Origin: Capitulum mitella
Lineage: Eukaryota; Arthropoda; Thecostraca; Pollicipedomorpha; Pollicipedidae
Reading direction: 5' to 3'
Assembly: GCA_030062745.1 (NCBI GenBank)
Contig: CP099850.1
Location: 4,588,001 to 4,652,000, forward strand
Length of the DNA stretch: 64,000 bases
Part shown: piece after piece, positions 44,086-54,870 of the stretch
Numbering within the stretch: the stretch's first letter is position 1
Layout of the letters: each line of letters begins with the position of its first letter
Notes under the pieces: generated by a model
Databases searched by the model: none
Told to the model about the DNA's origin: nothing
The model's input: the letters and a program-made list of their open reading frames with translations, nothing else
Made by a program: the position numbers and the translations under genes

Positions 44086-45420
44086 GCCTTTTGACGATTT
44101 CCATTGAGACTGTGGGACTGGTTCGGTGGTCTGGAAACCTGGATATACACCCCTGAGCTCCTCACGTCATTTGCGTACGAAATTGTACCCTTTGACCCGT
44201 GATCTGGGCCTAGGGCACGTTTCATGTCGGATTTTCAGACCCGTAACCGAGCGTTATTCTTTGTTTTACAGTCTTCGAATGCTTATTGGTAGTCCTATGT
44301 GCTTCGGCAGCATTAATGTATGGCGAAAACTTATGTGTCAAGGGTGACCCGATCCCGTTTGACCCAGGCTGACCTAGCTTGGCATTTTTAAATATTGCTG
44401 TTTTCAATGCAAACATACATTGTATGGCCACAATTGATCAGAACTAAACCAGTGCCTTCCTTTTGTACAGCTTGTTCTGTCCTAATTCTTTCATTCTTAT
44501 CGTCAAAATAAAAATCTTAGCCGTCGCAAAAATAACGTCCTGCCAAATACTACGCTTTTGCATTGCGGCCGCGCCCGCTGCCGGGTATCTGAGTGACTTA
44601 CGTGAAGCATGCTTTCGGGAGCGGGCTGCGAGATATAGAAAGGAGAATACATGATCCGCTGTTATCAAATGTTGTGCTGTATCGTGTCTGATCAATGGTT
44701 ATGTGCTAGATGATGCGACAGAGACCAGAAACGCCCGACGTATTACCGTAAATATCTTGGCCTAGTTTGACCTTTTTTACCTAAATGTGATAGTTGCAGA
44801 CTCTATATGCGTGCCAGACATATATGCGGCGTATTCCAGCAAAGACGCATGCTTATACACTAGGGAAAAATGGTACTCCTGCCCCCATAAAAAGGCCATT
44901 TTTCACCCTTATTTTCTACTTTACTTGAAATGGTCAGATTTAACCTCAAGTGCTTTTTTCGCTCCACATAGGTAACTCAAACCTTCTCTTTACTGTTCAA
45001 CCTCTTTGGATCCACGTAGAAACCTTGGTTATCAAAGTATCGCACCAAAAATGGCAACAGGATAATCTGACCTAAGATGAGCTCCGGTTACCTCAATATT
45101 GGCCTTATTTGAAAAAAAAAATCTAGGTACGTTCTTGTAGTTTTGTTAAGGCTTTGTGAAAGGTGGAGCCGGAGGCCGACCCGACGAGGGTAAAGGGTAA
45201 ATGTACTCCCCCTAAACACAAAAAACCCACGAGTTTGCACGGAGTGGGCGATAAATTCAGCGCCGCTGTAGCGTTTGTCATGGCACCCAACTTACTGCAA
45301 GCTAAGTTTGGAAAGCTGTGCGTCTCGTTTGGGGCCTTTATTCAGAAAGCTAATCTTAGTACAGACGACCGGACAAAGATGCCCGCTAAGGCCATGAGCT
45401 TAACGTGCCGTCCTGAGCTG
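44086..45420. other. Unique DNA, no gene seen
   Basis: AT-leaning DNA. The plus frame 45163-45423 (86 codons) shows no recognised motif. Confidence 0.4.
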
Positions 45421-45473
45421 TAATGGGGCCGGAGTAATGGGGCCATGTAATGGAGCCACGGAGTAATGGGGCC
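45421..45473. repeat. Four-unit TAATGGGGCC tandem repeat
   Basis: TAATGGGGCC occurs at 45421, 45435 and 45464, with TAATGGAGCC at 45448. The spacing is 13-16 bp. Confidence 0.85.
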
Positions 45474-45659
45474 GCCTCGCCTCGAGCCTGAGCATGGCAG
45501 GAGAGGGGAGCAAGTGTCGTCGAAAGTTCAGCTTGAGGCAATAAAGATGGGCCTTAGTGTTGTGTTTTTGTCATAAACATGGTAAATAAAGATGGGGTAA
45601 AGATGAGGCCTTACTGTCATGCATGCCAATAGAGTCGGCCATCTTTATCCCACGATAGT

Positions 45660-46705
45660 GTTTCCAGGAGCTGGGAACTCCGGTTGGGATGAAAGAGGAG
45701 CTGACAAGGTGAAGGATAACGCCTCCGTTCACTTCAAACGCGGCCTTTAGCATCCGGATGCAGAGGCCATCCGGCCCACAGACCGAGGCGCCCGTCATAC
45801 GGAAAATCAACCCGCGCAGCTGGCTGATCGAGATGGGCTGCAAAGTGAGCGCATAAGCACCCACACGAGGGACGTGACATGGGACAGTGGTATCCCCCTG
45901 GCTGTCAGCCTTTCGAGCGACACGCGGACCGACACAAACGAGAAAAAAACGATTTATGTCGGAAGTCACACAGGGACTTCACTTCTTTCCAGCGACATCA
46001 CTGCGCAAGCAGCGCCACACGGTGCCGGGGAGCCCCTGGCCATCTAACCTCCTCTGAACATCGGCTCGCACACCACGGCACACGGCCTAACGCACCGCAC
46101 AGTGAAGCTCACAATATGAAAATGAGTTATGGCCAAACAATGGAAAGGCTCTGCGCCGGCTAACGATCAGGTCTCGCGGGATCTCGTTCACAGGAGGGGC
46201 AGCGGTGCTGCCAGTGATGATGTCTTTAACTGGGACGTGGTCGTCACAGATAAAGACTTCGTCATAGAGTGGTGCCGCTGTTCGTTAAGACTTCCGGCCG
46301 CCGTAACGGCAGACCAGTCCTAGCACTCCGGGCCTCTGAGTGCGTTGGGAATATTAATGCGATGTGTCGGGCGAGATCGTACGCAGATAGGCCCTCTGTT
46401 GGAACCAGGAATGTTGAGGTATACGCGGATGAGACAGTGCGATGAGATGAGATGAGACAGTGCGGGCCCAGGTTACAAAATTTAGAGTCTCACTGCTCTA
46501 CAAGGTCGCGATTATTCACGAGTGCAACATCCAAAGACGACCCAGTCCGGTACGTCGTGCCAGTTGCAAGTTGCGAAAAGCTGTAACAAGAAATGAGTTC
46601 ATTCAGTTTCCGTTTGGCTGTCAGAGTATCGTTTGACATCAGATCACAGTTTGGGTCGCCACATAGCAGCATAACACCGTCCCGAAGCCAAGAACTCCCT
46701 ACAGC
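45660..46705 (-). pseudogene. Non-LTR retrotransposon ORF2 remnant: endonuclease plus start of reverse transcriptase
   Basis: On the minus strand, 46490-46705 encodes an AP-endonuclease-type stretch: VMLLCGDPNCDL (the GDxN motif), then a helix ending LISCYSFSQL, and TTYRTGSSLDVALVNNRD, which matches the TR...SxxDxxxxN motif. After a stop and a degenerate part, a DDHVPVKD word (about 46222-46248) sits where the SDHxPV motif is expected. At 45660-45966 the N-terminal reverse transcriptase region follows: INRFFLVCVGPRVA, PISISQLRGLIFRM, CGPDGLCIRMLKAAFE, VPSSWKH. The reverse transcriptase stops there, before the catalytic FxDD box. Stops and frameshifts make it non-functional. Jockey/CR1-type LINE is likely; the exact clade was not determined. 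Confidence 0.8.
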
Positions 46706-46754
46706 TGCGTTTCCTGATCATCGAAGCCGGGACCAAAAGTGGCGGTCTCTGGCC

Positions 46755-46816
46755 CCGCGGAGGCCCCCCCCCAGCCCCCCGGAGGCCCCCCCCGAGCCCC
46801 CCGGAGGCCCCCCGAG
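46755..46816. repeat. 22 bp G/C-rich tandem repeat, ~3 units
   Basis: GGAGGCCCCCCC words at 46759, 46781 and 46803 are spaced 22 bp apart, separated by AGCCCC or GAGCCCC. The minus strand is G-rich and could form quadruplexes. This underlies the proline-rich short frame seen on the plus strand. Confidence 0.85.
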
Positions 46817-47110
46817 AACCATCTGCCGACGTCCAGCCCTGAAGCAGTCCTACACCGACTCCAGCTTACTGTCTGGATGACATATTGGCCTGATCCTGAC
46901 ATCACTAAGTTCCAGGCTGTCCTTTGTCAGGACGGCCACTTCACGGAATTCCCGGCCGTCAGACGATCCGCCGTGCTGAGCTGGCACTCCGGCACCACGA
47001 AAAGACGGCTGGGGTGGAAAACTCCAGCCATGTCTCACATAGCAAAGTCACGCCTGAGTGCCCACTGTATGAATCCATCAAAAAAACCATCAAATGTACT
47101 TATTTGGATG

Positions 47111-47850
47111 TTAGAATAAACTAGTCCGTCTGAAAAAATACAGTGCAGGCTCTTCGGAGTCATAACGTCCCCAGAACATCCAGCCATGCAAGAATGGTGC
47201 TGTTCTCGTTGTCGTTTGCATACTTGCTTCCTCTAACAGATTTCAGGAGCCCCAGGCTGTTTCCCAGATCTGCAGCAAATGAAACGAATCACACAAGACC
47301 TAAAAGCAGCCTATCGTTTACCCCGATGCGTTCTGCAGCCTGCCGGGTACAGTCGTTCGAACGACCAAACATGTTCGACCCTCCACACCCTTCAGCCGCT
47401 GCCCGACCCACATCCGAACAGCGGAGGCGGCCCAGGCCGCAGTGACGCAGCCAGCTCCCCGCCGACCGGCGCCAGGCCGTGACGGCCATGCGCGACGCGG
47501 CCCCTGGCAAAGGACAGGGACCCCTGACACGGCCCCTGGCAGCGTTACTGCGGCCTGGGCCGCCGCCGCTGTTCGGATGTGGGTCGGGCAGCGGCTGGAG
47601 GGTGTGGAGGGTCGAACATGTTTGGTCGTTCGAACGACTGTACCCGGCAGGCTGCAGAACGCATCGGGGTAAGCGATAGGCTGTTTTGGGGTTTTACGTG
47701 ATTCGTTTCATTTGCAGATCTGGAAAATAGCGTGAGGCTCCTAAGATCTGTTCCAGGCAGCACACGAGGACGAGAACAGCACCAGTCTTGCGTGGCTGGG
47801 TGCTCTGGGGCGTTAGGACTTCGAAGGGCCCAAACTGTATTTTATTAGAA
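47111..47850. mobile_element. ~740 bp inverted repeat with ~320 bp arms
   Basis: The left arm (about 47111-47456) and right arm (about 47536-47850) are reverse complements around an ~80 bp spacer. The inner 126 bp differ at only about three positions; examples are CCGATGCGTTCTGCAGCCTG, GTCGTTCGAACGACC and CCGAACAGCGG. The outer parts are more diverged, with small indels: AATGAAACGAATCAC, TGGTGCTGTTCTCG and CTTCGRAGTC are still recognisable. Each arm carries the same open frame reading inward (47143-47445 plus, 47545-47763 minus), sharing SAACRVQSFERPNMFDPPHP and RPTSEQRRRPRPQ. A foldback transposon or inverted duplication is likely. Confidence 0.9.
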
Positions 47851-47928
47851 CTTCCAAGGGCCTAAACTGAAGCGGCCCTGTCCCCGCTCCTCCTGCACGC
47901 TGCTGATGGCGCGGAAAGTCGGACTGAT

Positions 47929-48265
47929 CAGCTGCCTCCGCAGCTGAGACTGACTGCAGTCCCCGCTGACTGACTGGCCAGCTACCTCCGCAGATCGAAA
48001 CTGACTGCAGTTCCTGCTGACTGACTTACCAGCTGCCTCTGCAGACCGAGACCTCAGTCAACCGAGACGACAAAGCTCACAGACTGACGCAGCTGGTCAG
48101 TCGCAGCCGCCGGACTGACAAGCTGCCTCTGCAGCCTGAGACTGACCGCAGTCCCTGGTGGCGGACTGATCAGCTGCCTCCACGGCCTGAGACTGACTGC
48201 ATTCCCTGGTGGCGGACTGGCCGCCTGCCTCCACAGCCTGAGAGTGACTGCAGTCCCGCCGAGGG
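47929..48265. repeat. 51 bp minisatellite, ~6 units
   Basis: CAGCTGCCTCC-type unit starts lie at 47929, 47979, 48030, 48120, 48171 and 48221, mostly 50-51 bp apart with one longer 90 bp unit. Each continues GAGACTGACTGCAGTCCC. On the minus strand the 51 bp step gives a 17-residue repeat (SQSQAVEAADQSATRDC) in the frame 48097-48339. Because any 51 bp array keeps frame, I do not infer a protein from this alone. Confidence 0.88.
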
Positions 48266-49617
48266 GCAGTTCTCTGGCCGCCTGGGCGTGCAGAGGGCTC
48301 TGCAGAGTCAATAGCTTCAGTGCACACTAAAAGTTCCATGCAACTTTACAAGGCCTCTCTTTTCGCAGATGGAGGTGGGGAAATACACCTTGCATCCTTT
48401 GTCAAAACAAGGTCGTTTCGTCTCGTGTGTACACAATCAACGTTTCTCAGGGTTCGATGGAAGTGACTTGACAGGAAAACATTGGCCGGCAATAATACAT
48501 CTAAGATAAGGTGAGCAGCTTGGGGTCTGAAATGTCTGTGCTCGTGATGGAGGGCTTACCAGCGTTTTGACGGCGCCGGTGGGCTACAGAGTTAGTTTTT
48601 AACATTTGCTGTAACATAACGAATTTGAAGCTCCATTCGAAGCTCCACACACGCAGAAAGGCAAAACAAAAAATATCTACAGCACCGTCTGAAACATGCA
48701 ATATTCAGTTTATTAAATCTCAGAAAATTCGTTCCGCCACCCAGCACGAGCCCGTCTGTCGATGATCTCGCAAAGGAAACCGTGTTAATGATTCATCACG
48801 CAAAACCGAAACAGATGCTGCTCTGAGCAGCGAAAGGGACGTTTCTGATCAAGAATGGGTTTTTCAACTAACCCTGTTCCTTCCCACTGCGACTGCTGCT
48901 GACCGCAAAATGAGAACCCTTTCGCAACTGTGAAAGCGCCATCAGCTGTGCTGACATATGGAAGCGACCGAACAGTCACCCATTCTTGTTACGTGCGTTC
49001 TGCTCAGTTATTCTCGCTTTCTCGCGCGCGATCCCGACGGGCCTCCGGCAGATCAGGCTCGGCACCAGGCCAGTGCCGGTGATAAACCTCAAGAGTCCGC
49101 GCCAGTGAATGGCAAACGGGCACAGAGGGCATGCTAAGCAGGTGGCTTGATTGATATGCTCGCACGGTCCGCGTGACAAGGCGGAGGCGTGCTTCCTTGA
49201 CTTTCGCTGGCTGCACGCAGCTCTGCTTAATGCATTTTTCGTGACGTCTCCTCGTCAAGAAGGGCAGAGCACAGGCAGTCTGATCGATCGATGCCAGGAC
49301 AAGTCTCCCAGACGGAGCGTCCCGAAACAGGGGTTAAAACGTGAAACACACTGGAGCTTCAAAGCCCGCCACAGCTGGCTTACTGACGGCATGCACAACA
49401 GGGGATTTTGAAAGCGTCCACGAAGGGAATGCCGCTGGACTGAGTCAATGACGAGAACATTTGATCGAACACAGAGTGACGGATGTTGCGGGGTCACAAT
49501 GGAGCGAAGATGTCCGCGTCTGGCTTCGAATGGTGTTCCTTGCCCAGTGTTTTGCCTCGTGGCTCCGACGGGCAAACGGCAGACAAACCTGTCGTGCGGC
49601 GTTCCCGTTGTTATGTC
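48266..49617. other. Unique DNA, no gene seen
   Basis: Average DNA with short overlapping frames and no motif recognised. Confidence 0.42.
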
Positions 49618-49913
49618 GTCACCATCAGTGGCGTAGTCAGGATTTTTGTAAGGGGCGGGGAGCAGAAGTCAAGGCTTACATGAAAAGGCTTGATGCGAGC
49701 TTTACTGTTTTATTGCAAACAGCGGAAATTAACCCTGTGGAACGGCACACCCAAAGAATTTTGAAACAATATACAACTATCTATTTTCGAAATATTTTTG
49801 ACTTTTAAACAAGTCATTTGTGACAACAGCTTATCTTTATAAAACCCTGGCCATAAAGGGGAGTGGTCAGTTGTCCCCTCTGACCTTCCCTGGGCTACAT
49901 TACTGGTCACCAT
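49618..49913 (+). mobile_element. Complete MITE with exact 8 bp target-site duplication
   Basis: The octamer GTCACCAT is present exactly at 49618-49625 and 49906-49913, flanking a 280 bp element at 49626-49905. The element begins CAGTGGCGTAGTCAGGAT and ends with the reverse complement of CAGTAATGTAGCCCAGGG. CAGTGG-type termini with an 8 bp duplication are the hallmark of the hAT superfamily. The interior is AT-rich, has no coding capacity and includes ACAACTATCTATTTTCGAAA. The exact duplication suggests a fairly young insertion compared with other copies here. Confidence 0.9.
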
Positions 49914-50411
49914 GCATGCTGAACGTTTCAACGAGAAAAAGATTCGTTTTGTTTTAATAATGAACACCAAACTAAATAGAAGAAAGGCTCTGAAAAAAAG
50001 CCGAAATAAAATTATTTGTCCATTTCTTATTAAATGGTCATGTACGACGTACGCCCAGCAACGCACCGGGCGGGCTTCGACGTCATGCGCTTTTGGGATT
50101 GAAATGATGGTCTTTCGTCCTTGATGACGACTTTCCGATGGCAACGCCTGTGATTTTCTGCGGCATTAAACATTTTGTCGCTCCATTGTCCGAAATCCTA
50201 CACTCCAGACATTCTTTGGACACATGTGCTGACTGCTCATGCTGCATCGAGAGCTAGCGGCATGTGTGCAATCGTAACAAAGGCATACGTTGGTTACGTC
50301 ATAGATAATCAAAGAAACGCTACGTCATGTTCCCGAGGCAGAGAACGTACGTACTACCAACACAGGTCTGGGGGTGTATATCAAACAATACGTGACCGGA
50401 AGAGGCGTATT

Positions 50412-50466
50412 GTGGGGCGTATTAATACGCCCCACAAGGGGCGCTCGCCATGCGCCCCTTGTGGGG
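50412..50466. repeat. Stacked perfect palindromes
   Basis: 50412-50435 is a perfect 24 bp palindrome: GTGGGGCGTATT followed by its exact reverse complement. It overlaps a second hairpin with perfect 15 bp arms, CCCCACAAGGGGCGC at about 50430-50444 and GCGCCCCTTGTGGGG at about 50452-50466, around a 7 base loop. CTCGCCATG in the loop region is complemented again by CATGGCGAG at about 50469-50477. Confidence 0.92.
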
Positions 50467-50610
50467 CACATGGCGAGCGAGGCCTATTTCGTCGCTGTTT
50501 GCTCGATTAATCTCCCCCTGATACATTTCACAATGCAAAAGGCTATTAATCGATCCATTTCGATATTTTGCATCCGAAGAATTGCAAGTTTAAAAGTCAC
50601 GCGCTGATGA
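50453..50610 (+). repeat. Dispersed repeat shared with 17.47-17.62 kb
   Basis: CGAGGCCTATTTCGTCGCTG, CACAATGCAAAA, TTAATCGATCCATTTCGATA, ATTGCAAGTTTAAAAGTCAC align with the minus strand of 17465-17622. The plus frame 50374-50607 includes ASEAYFVAVCSIN, similar to the peptide at 17.5 kb. The common segment runs from beside the palindromes to the GTCACGCGC word. Confidence 0.6.
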
Positions 50611-51792
50611 TTCTGTTTGATGCCATTACTGAGCGATTCTAAGACACTAGGGGAAAATGAAAAAAACTATATGCTCTTTTCCGTGTTATTTCATTGCTTG
50701 CATTTCTAAGATGGGTTAATATAGCAACAACAACTTACCAGTTATCGGCGGTGGACTCGGTAGATGTTGTCATGACGCGGCAAACTTTGTGGCGTTCAAA
50801 GGAGCTCAAGCTGAACGTACCCCGCTGCAGGACTCAGCTGACGTTCGCAATTTCGCCCTGCGATGTCAAGCTGTGCAAATTTCGAACTGCCACTGGCAGT
50901 CACCATTCAGCTGGGTGGTAGTTGGCTGCCAAACTTTGCATACAAGAAACGACAATGCTGAAAGGCGTTGGGATCCCAGATGAGCCGGGTGACGTGCGCA
51001 CCGGTTGAATGTAGCCAGACGCCGTGATCGGCAGCTGTGCTGGGAGGGCGCCGGTCTCCCCTGACTGGCAAGACGGGTTCGAGTCGCTCCGGCACTCGAT
51101 ATCTGTCCGGCAGGTCACCTGCGATCTGGTCATTAGTGAGTCGTGTTGACCACCACACAGTCGTGTCGCACGCCTTGACAAAGCGTTAAGCTTTCGCCAC
51201 GAAATCGGCCGTTACCTGGAAATGTGTGAACAGGAACCAGGGTCGGAGTCGACGCAGAGCTCACTTTAGTACAAGCTCTTTCCCTCGAAATCACCCTTGC
51301 AGATTACCGGGATCAAGTTTGTTTCAACAAAAAAGAGTCCATACCATGCCTGGAAAAGCAAAACATTGCCTGCTAATTGACACATCATGTAAAACGATTC
51401 ACCTCAGTTGTTCATGATGGCAGTTGTATGATGGCATCAAGAAGGCCCTAGAACTATGCATATTGGTACGGACAGTGCGGACCCTGTTCTCAGGGGTTTT
51501 AATGTAATGAACGACGTCCGAAATCTTACCAGTCATGGAAATCTTTGTCTTTATGGCGCGGTGGCAAAGTTTTCTGATTACTTGACGCAGAAATATGTAG
51601 GTACGCTTTTGTAGATCAAAGGAGCACCGCACAGCACCGCATACATCAATCATAGTAGATGGCGTTTGGTTGGTGGTTCATAGTTCAGGCCTTGCGAAAA
51701 ACATCACTGTTTTGTTTCTCCCTTCCCCTTTCTCTCTCGCTCCCCCATCTATACATCTGTCTATCTGTCTAGCTAGCTAGATAGATAGCCAT
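50611..51792. other. Unique DNA, no gene seen
   Basis: Average DNA. A GGTTCGAGTC box-B-like word at about 51068 was rejected as a tRNA. Confidence 0.42.
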
Positions 51793-51797
51793 CTATC

Positions 51798-52042
51798 CAT
51801 AGCGTAGCCAAGGGGTCAGAGGGGTCGACTGACTCCTTAGGGTCAGGATTTTCAAAAACTGGTTATCATCATAAAAGATTTGTTTGAAAGATAAAAACAT
51901 TTTTTTAAATAAAAATGTGATGCGCATTTATTTTGAAATCTCCGGGTTTACCATGTGATAGGATCAATTTCTCCATGCAATGAAATGAAGAAGTTTTTAC
52001 CTTCTAGCCTTGACCCCCATATGAAAATACTGGCCACGCTGC
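51798..52042. mobile_element. MITE remnant related to family E ends
   Basis: AGCGTAGCCAAGGGGTCAGA near the left end resembles CACGCAGCCAAGGGGTCATG at 32.33 kb. The right end AAAATACTGGCCACGCTG resembles the AAAATCCTGGCTACG end of family E. The flanks do not give a clear 8 bp duplication. A CTAT/CATC-rich simple repeat adjoins the left side. Confidence 0.5.
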
Positions 52043-54790
52043 TATATCTGTCTTCTCATTTTTTACGGCTGCTGTGCCGACCTGGTCCGCTGCTCAGTGA
52101 CTGACCTGGCGCTGACGTCATCAAATCGTAAATACCATGAACTATAACATAATATATACACAGACATATAAGATACGGACATACGCACATGATCTATGAA
52201 CATAAAAACAGACATACAAAACACAAAAAAACCTAACCAGATCAAAATCTGCACGCCTTTGACCTGCCGGGCACGACGTCCGCCCCGTTCCGCCGCCTCA
52301 CGAGTTACACCGACCTGAAATAAGGCCTCACTCCGACCGCACGCCACGGTCTCAGGGTTATTACCCTCACCGGGCGCTACGGCCTCGGCACTTACCAGAC
52401 GTTTCAGGAAACACGACACAGCGGTCGACTCAAGACAGCTGAGCGGAACTCACGAACATGAAGGAACGTGACTGCTCTCCGCCATTTTTAGAAGATGGTT
52501 ACTGTATAAACGTATAACAACAAGCAAACAGCAGGATGGTGATGGGCCTGAATGGTGGTAAATGAAGAACAAACACATAATGCCATATGAACCATGCCGT
52601 TTGGAATAAAAGAGAAAACACAGCTGTACGTAGGAAAACCTCAACCAACGATTTGTCTTCCAGATGGCTTACACATATATCGTACGCTTAAATCCACTTA
52701 AATCCACTTAAATCCAGCAAGCTGCATTTCTACGTGAGCCACCTTACGCTGGTTCCTAATGGGCAAACTGTCCCGTAAAAAACGCGCAGGGCTAAGTCAT
52801 GAATTATTTGTGGGCGTCATGCATGTCCAAGAGCAACTCCAGATAATTCATTCTATTGATGTCTTTGCCATTATTCATTTTGGTAACACGAACGTCCGAC
52901 TAGATGTAATTTTGGTTTCCATTGTTTCCTTCTTGGTGTACGCAGTGCGTGTGAGAACGAGCGTCTTCAAAACCTGTAGGGCCAAAGCCATTGAAGTTAC
53001 CAGCTGCTTGCTTTCTATGCGGAAAACAATGCCTTATGCCGCAGTATTCCCGCAAAACCTAGAGTGGATGGCAAATTTCCATGGAAATTGGTTCATTTGA
53101 CTGGAGACCACCTATCTCATTCGCCGCTGACGTTTAAATCATATGTTCGTCACGGTTGAAGGTCGTGGCTTTAAAGACTCACAACTAGTCCACGGGCATA
53201 CTTTTTTATTGATCTGCCATGGCGAATTCCCGAATTCACCGGAAAGGTTTTGTCCGTCGCAAAAGGAGTCGATGATTACTCTTACAGCCCTAGGAACGAC
53301 TCATTTCCCAACTTGTCAATAATGTCATACGTCGTATGCTTATGCTTGACTGGGAACAAATTATGGGTTTGTAAACCGACAAGCAAAAATAGTCACCTAG
53401 GCTGAGAAAAAACGTTCTACCTTATTTGTCATAAAAACGGCAGGAATGCAGAAGTTTCTTTCACCCTGGCCTTGAACACCAGGAAAACAATACACAGTAT
53501 TTCTGCTTTGCTAGTTTCTTTTTCCGTTGCGGACAGCGCACGCCTTAACTTCACCCCGGCTGTTCGTCACGGACAGTAATTATCACATCTCTTACTTATG
53601 TCCTCACCGGTGAACGGAAATCGCAATGTTTTCCTCTCAACCTCACGAAATATGTTCATACGAAACATCTTGTTAGTTTTACTGGCATTCCTGAAACGTC
53701 CCGCATATGAGGTCGCTTGCAGCATGCTTCCAAATAATGGTATAAATTATGGCGTATTTTGAATAAGGACGAAGAAGGCTGATCTAGCAAGTATGTTTGT
53801 CGTGTGTGTCAGTGACACTACTGGTGGGCGGCGAGGGGGGGGGGGAGTGCAGGAGGGGAAAGCTGCCTCGCGTACCTTAAAAAGGTTTGATATTTTCAGT
53901 CAGCCATTTGGTATTCTTTGGATCTAGCTCTTTTCGGACAGCGTTTAAACTGCAGGTTCCGCAATGAATGCCAGTAGTGGCGTGTCACGTTCTCCAGCCA
54001 GAAAACGTCTTTTTCGAGTCCTTTCTTGCCCTGTATCTTAGCTGAACTGCGCCTGTTATTGCCAATGGGATGATGTTAAAATTCCCCCCTTGGGCAGAAG
54101 GTGGTGCCGCCACTGGCTACAAGGCCAGCAGTATGCGCAACAAAATTACTGAACACATGACCGAATAACTTACACATGGCGTGTGTACTCAGGAAAATCC
54201 TTATTCTATTACTGTATTGTCAGTGTCAATATGTAAAATTTCTTGCACTGCATCGCGCAACCGGTGTTTGCGATGATGCGATCATATCGAAAAAAGTAAG
54301 GCATGCGTGATTACTATGATCAAACGAGCAATTTCAGCTCTGGAATGAGCAGACTTGATCCATGTACAGCAACAAATCGGACCTACAGATTATGAGGACA
54401 TACGGTAACGTCATGAGTGAAAGCGGTGATGTATAATTTTGATGGGCCCAATCAAGAGTGCGGGAAGCAGGGGGAGGGACAGGGGAGCAACTACCCCCCC
54501 CCCCGCTTTTTTGAAATTCAACTCTGACCCTATGGGCGATGACTGGAAACAATTGACACAAAATGCTTCTTCGCTTCCCCCAACGCCTCCCCCCAATTAT
54601 GAAGGAGTTTCCGCGTTCTTGTGTCCAGCAATGAAATCGGTGAGGTTTGAACAAAAGACGGCGAACTAAAGAATTATTCGCCTTTCGTTGCGGTCTGTAA
54701 AGCCAATTGCCGTAATTAACCATAACAAACGTCTCCAGAATTAAAATTCGGGACGTCGAGCAAGCGTGCACGTGGGTTCTGGGTACGCCG
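52043..54790. other. Mostly unique DNA
   Basis: Contains a 10 bp triple repeat (CTTAAATCCA, 52687-52716), a G-run near 53836-53847 and a weak MITE-like pair of GGCGG ends around 53.82 and 54.11 kb. A CCCTATGGGCGATGACTGGAAA-like word near 54530 recalls the family A core. The plus frame 52759-53100 (113 codons) has no recognised motif. No gene is called. Confidence 0.4.
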
Positions 54791-54870
54791 ACACAGACTC
54801 CTATTGACTCCTATTGATTCACATTGACTCACATTGACAGACTCCAGACACAGACTCCAGACTATTGCCA
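54791..54870. repeat. ~10 bp tandem repeat (CTATTGACTC/ACATTGACTC)
   Basis: Units CTATTGACTC, CTATTGATTC, ACATTGACTC and ACATTGACAG follow one another, flanked by two CAGACTCCAGA words. Confidence 0.8.

Noticed and set aside
51000-51095. Possible tRNA around a GGTTCGAGTC word
   Set aside because: The T stem does not pair (ACGGG against CGCTC) and no acceptor or anticodon arm could be drawn.
52759-53100. 113-codon plus frame starting MGKLSRKKR
   Set aside because: No domain recognised, no conserved copy in the window, and no supporting gene structure.
53810-54115. MITE with CAGTGACACTACTGG and GCCGCCACTG ends
   Set aside because: The two ends pair poorly and the flanking octamers do not match. 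It was left in the note for the surrounding stretch.
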